A DNA stretch of 64,000 bases from Bacteroidota bacterium (GTDB taxonomy: Bacteria; Bacteroidota; JABWAT01), in the NCBI GenBank assembly GCA_013360915.1, contig JABWAT010000004.1, forward strand, positions 102,924 to 166,923, given 5' to 3'. The notes under the pieces were generated by a model. The model saw only the letters and a program-made list of their open reading frames with translations, was not told where the DNA came from and ran no database searches. Below are positions 63,821-64,000 of the stretch, one piece after another. The stretch's first letter is position 1. Each line of letters opens with the position of its first letter. A program made the translations under genes and the position numbers.

Positions 63821-64000
63821 TTGAAATTTTAGGGCTATAGCTTGAGCTGGGAGAGCGTCCCGATGGTAATCGGGAAGGTCAGCGTGGTTATGGTTCATAG
63901 GTAGTTGAAATTTTGGGGCTATAGCTCAGCTGGGAGAGCGTCCCGATGGTAATCGGGAAGGTCAGCGTGGTTATGGTTCATAGATAGTTGAAATTTTGGG
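63821..64000 (+). repeat. Tandem array of 83-84 bp tRNA-like units, cut by the window end
   Basis: Units start at 63821, 63905 and 63988 (TTGAAATTTT) and are nearly identical. Each carries GGGGCTATAGCTCAGCTGGG-type sequence, the acceptor strand and D arm of a tRNA-Ala-like gene, then a hairpin CCCGAT-GGTA-ATCGGG where an anticodon arm would be, then AGGTCAGCG. No T arm or 3' acceptor strand follows; instead TGGTTATGGTTCATAG leads into the next unit. The putative anticodon loop is 6 nt (TGGTAA), one short of normal. Unit 1 differs from unit 2 by small changes (A for the first G; TTGAG for TCAG). The third unit is truncated at the window edge. Possibly more units lie beyond it. Confidence 0.85.

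Noticed and set aside
63831..63987. Functional tRNA-Ala or tRNA-Thr genes at the right edge
   Set aside because: No complementary 3' acceptor strand or T arm, and the anticodon loop is 6 nt; reported as tRNA-like repeats instead.

Overview
The window reads as a chromosomal segment of a diderm bacterium from the FCB group (Bacteroidota/Chlorobi-Ignavibacteria-like lineages); I cannot place it more finely. Three things support this. There is a full-length SprA/Sov-type T9SS translocon gene (53273-60394). A secreted alpha-amylase ends in a T9SS sorting domain with the NYPNPFNPTT motif (48182-50596). Candidate promoters pair a TTGACA-like box with a Bacteroidota-type TAnnTTTR box about 17 nt downstream. 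TTG and GTG starts are frequent, genes are tightly packed with many 4-base ATGA overlaps, and base composition looks uniform. I saw no transposase, phage or CRISPR locus.

Layout. 61-3209: a four-gene operon (outer-membrane barrel, FMN-binding protein, four-helix membrane protein, ApbE flavin transferase) that looks like an extracytoplasmic flavin electron-transfer module. 3220-7856 (minus): S46 dipeptidyl-peptidase, M28 peptidase and tgt. 8026-10489: RarD-like transporter, small RRM protein, glycosyltransferase. 10578-13613: operon of two unknown proteins, a degenerate sigma54-activator-like protein and RdgB. 13956-20610: class II RNR (nrdJ), a four-helix-bundle (S23/IVP-like) gene flanked by complementary heptamer repeats, then class Ia nrdB-nrdA and a terminator. 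20777-20848: tRNA-Gly(CCC). 21003-24424: rocD, proC and a POTRA/barrel protein. 24390-28609 (minus): LtaS/sulfatase-fold membrane enzyme, RlmI-like methyltransferase, repeat lipoprotein. 28970-33954: tricorn-like protease and convergent RNase G/E. 34464-36432 (minus): YceI-like protein and a porin-like barrel. 36767-41478: UbiD-family decarboxylase, LptE-like lipoprotein, acidic TPR-like protein, isoaspartyl peptidase/asparaginase, low-molecular-weight phosphatase. 41642-47859: TetR regulator and a complete RND efflux pump. 48182-53013: T9SS-targeted amylase, TRIC-like channel, GT2 glycosyltransferase, MOSC protein. 53273-63599: sprA and a convergent propeller-type sensor kinase. 63821-64000: a tandem array of 83-84 bp units that each carry the 5' part of a tRNA-like sequence.

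How it fits together. SprA is the channel through which cargo such as the amylase would be exported. The peptidases, asparaginase and the rocD-proC pair suggest peptide and amino-acid use, with ornithine converted to proline. Adjacent class II and class I RNRs suggest dNTP synthesis with and without oxygen. The most unusual items are the terminal tRNA-like tandem array, the IVS-like S23 element inside the RNR gene cluster, the ATPase-dead enhancer-binding-protein homologue, the flavin-transfer operon, and the shared terminator/operator repeats at the TetR-pump locus.
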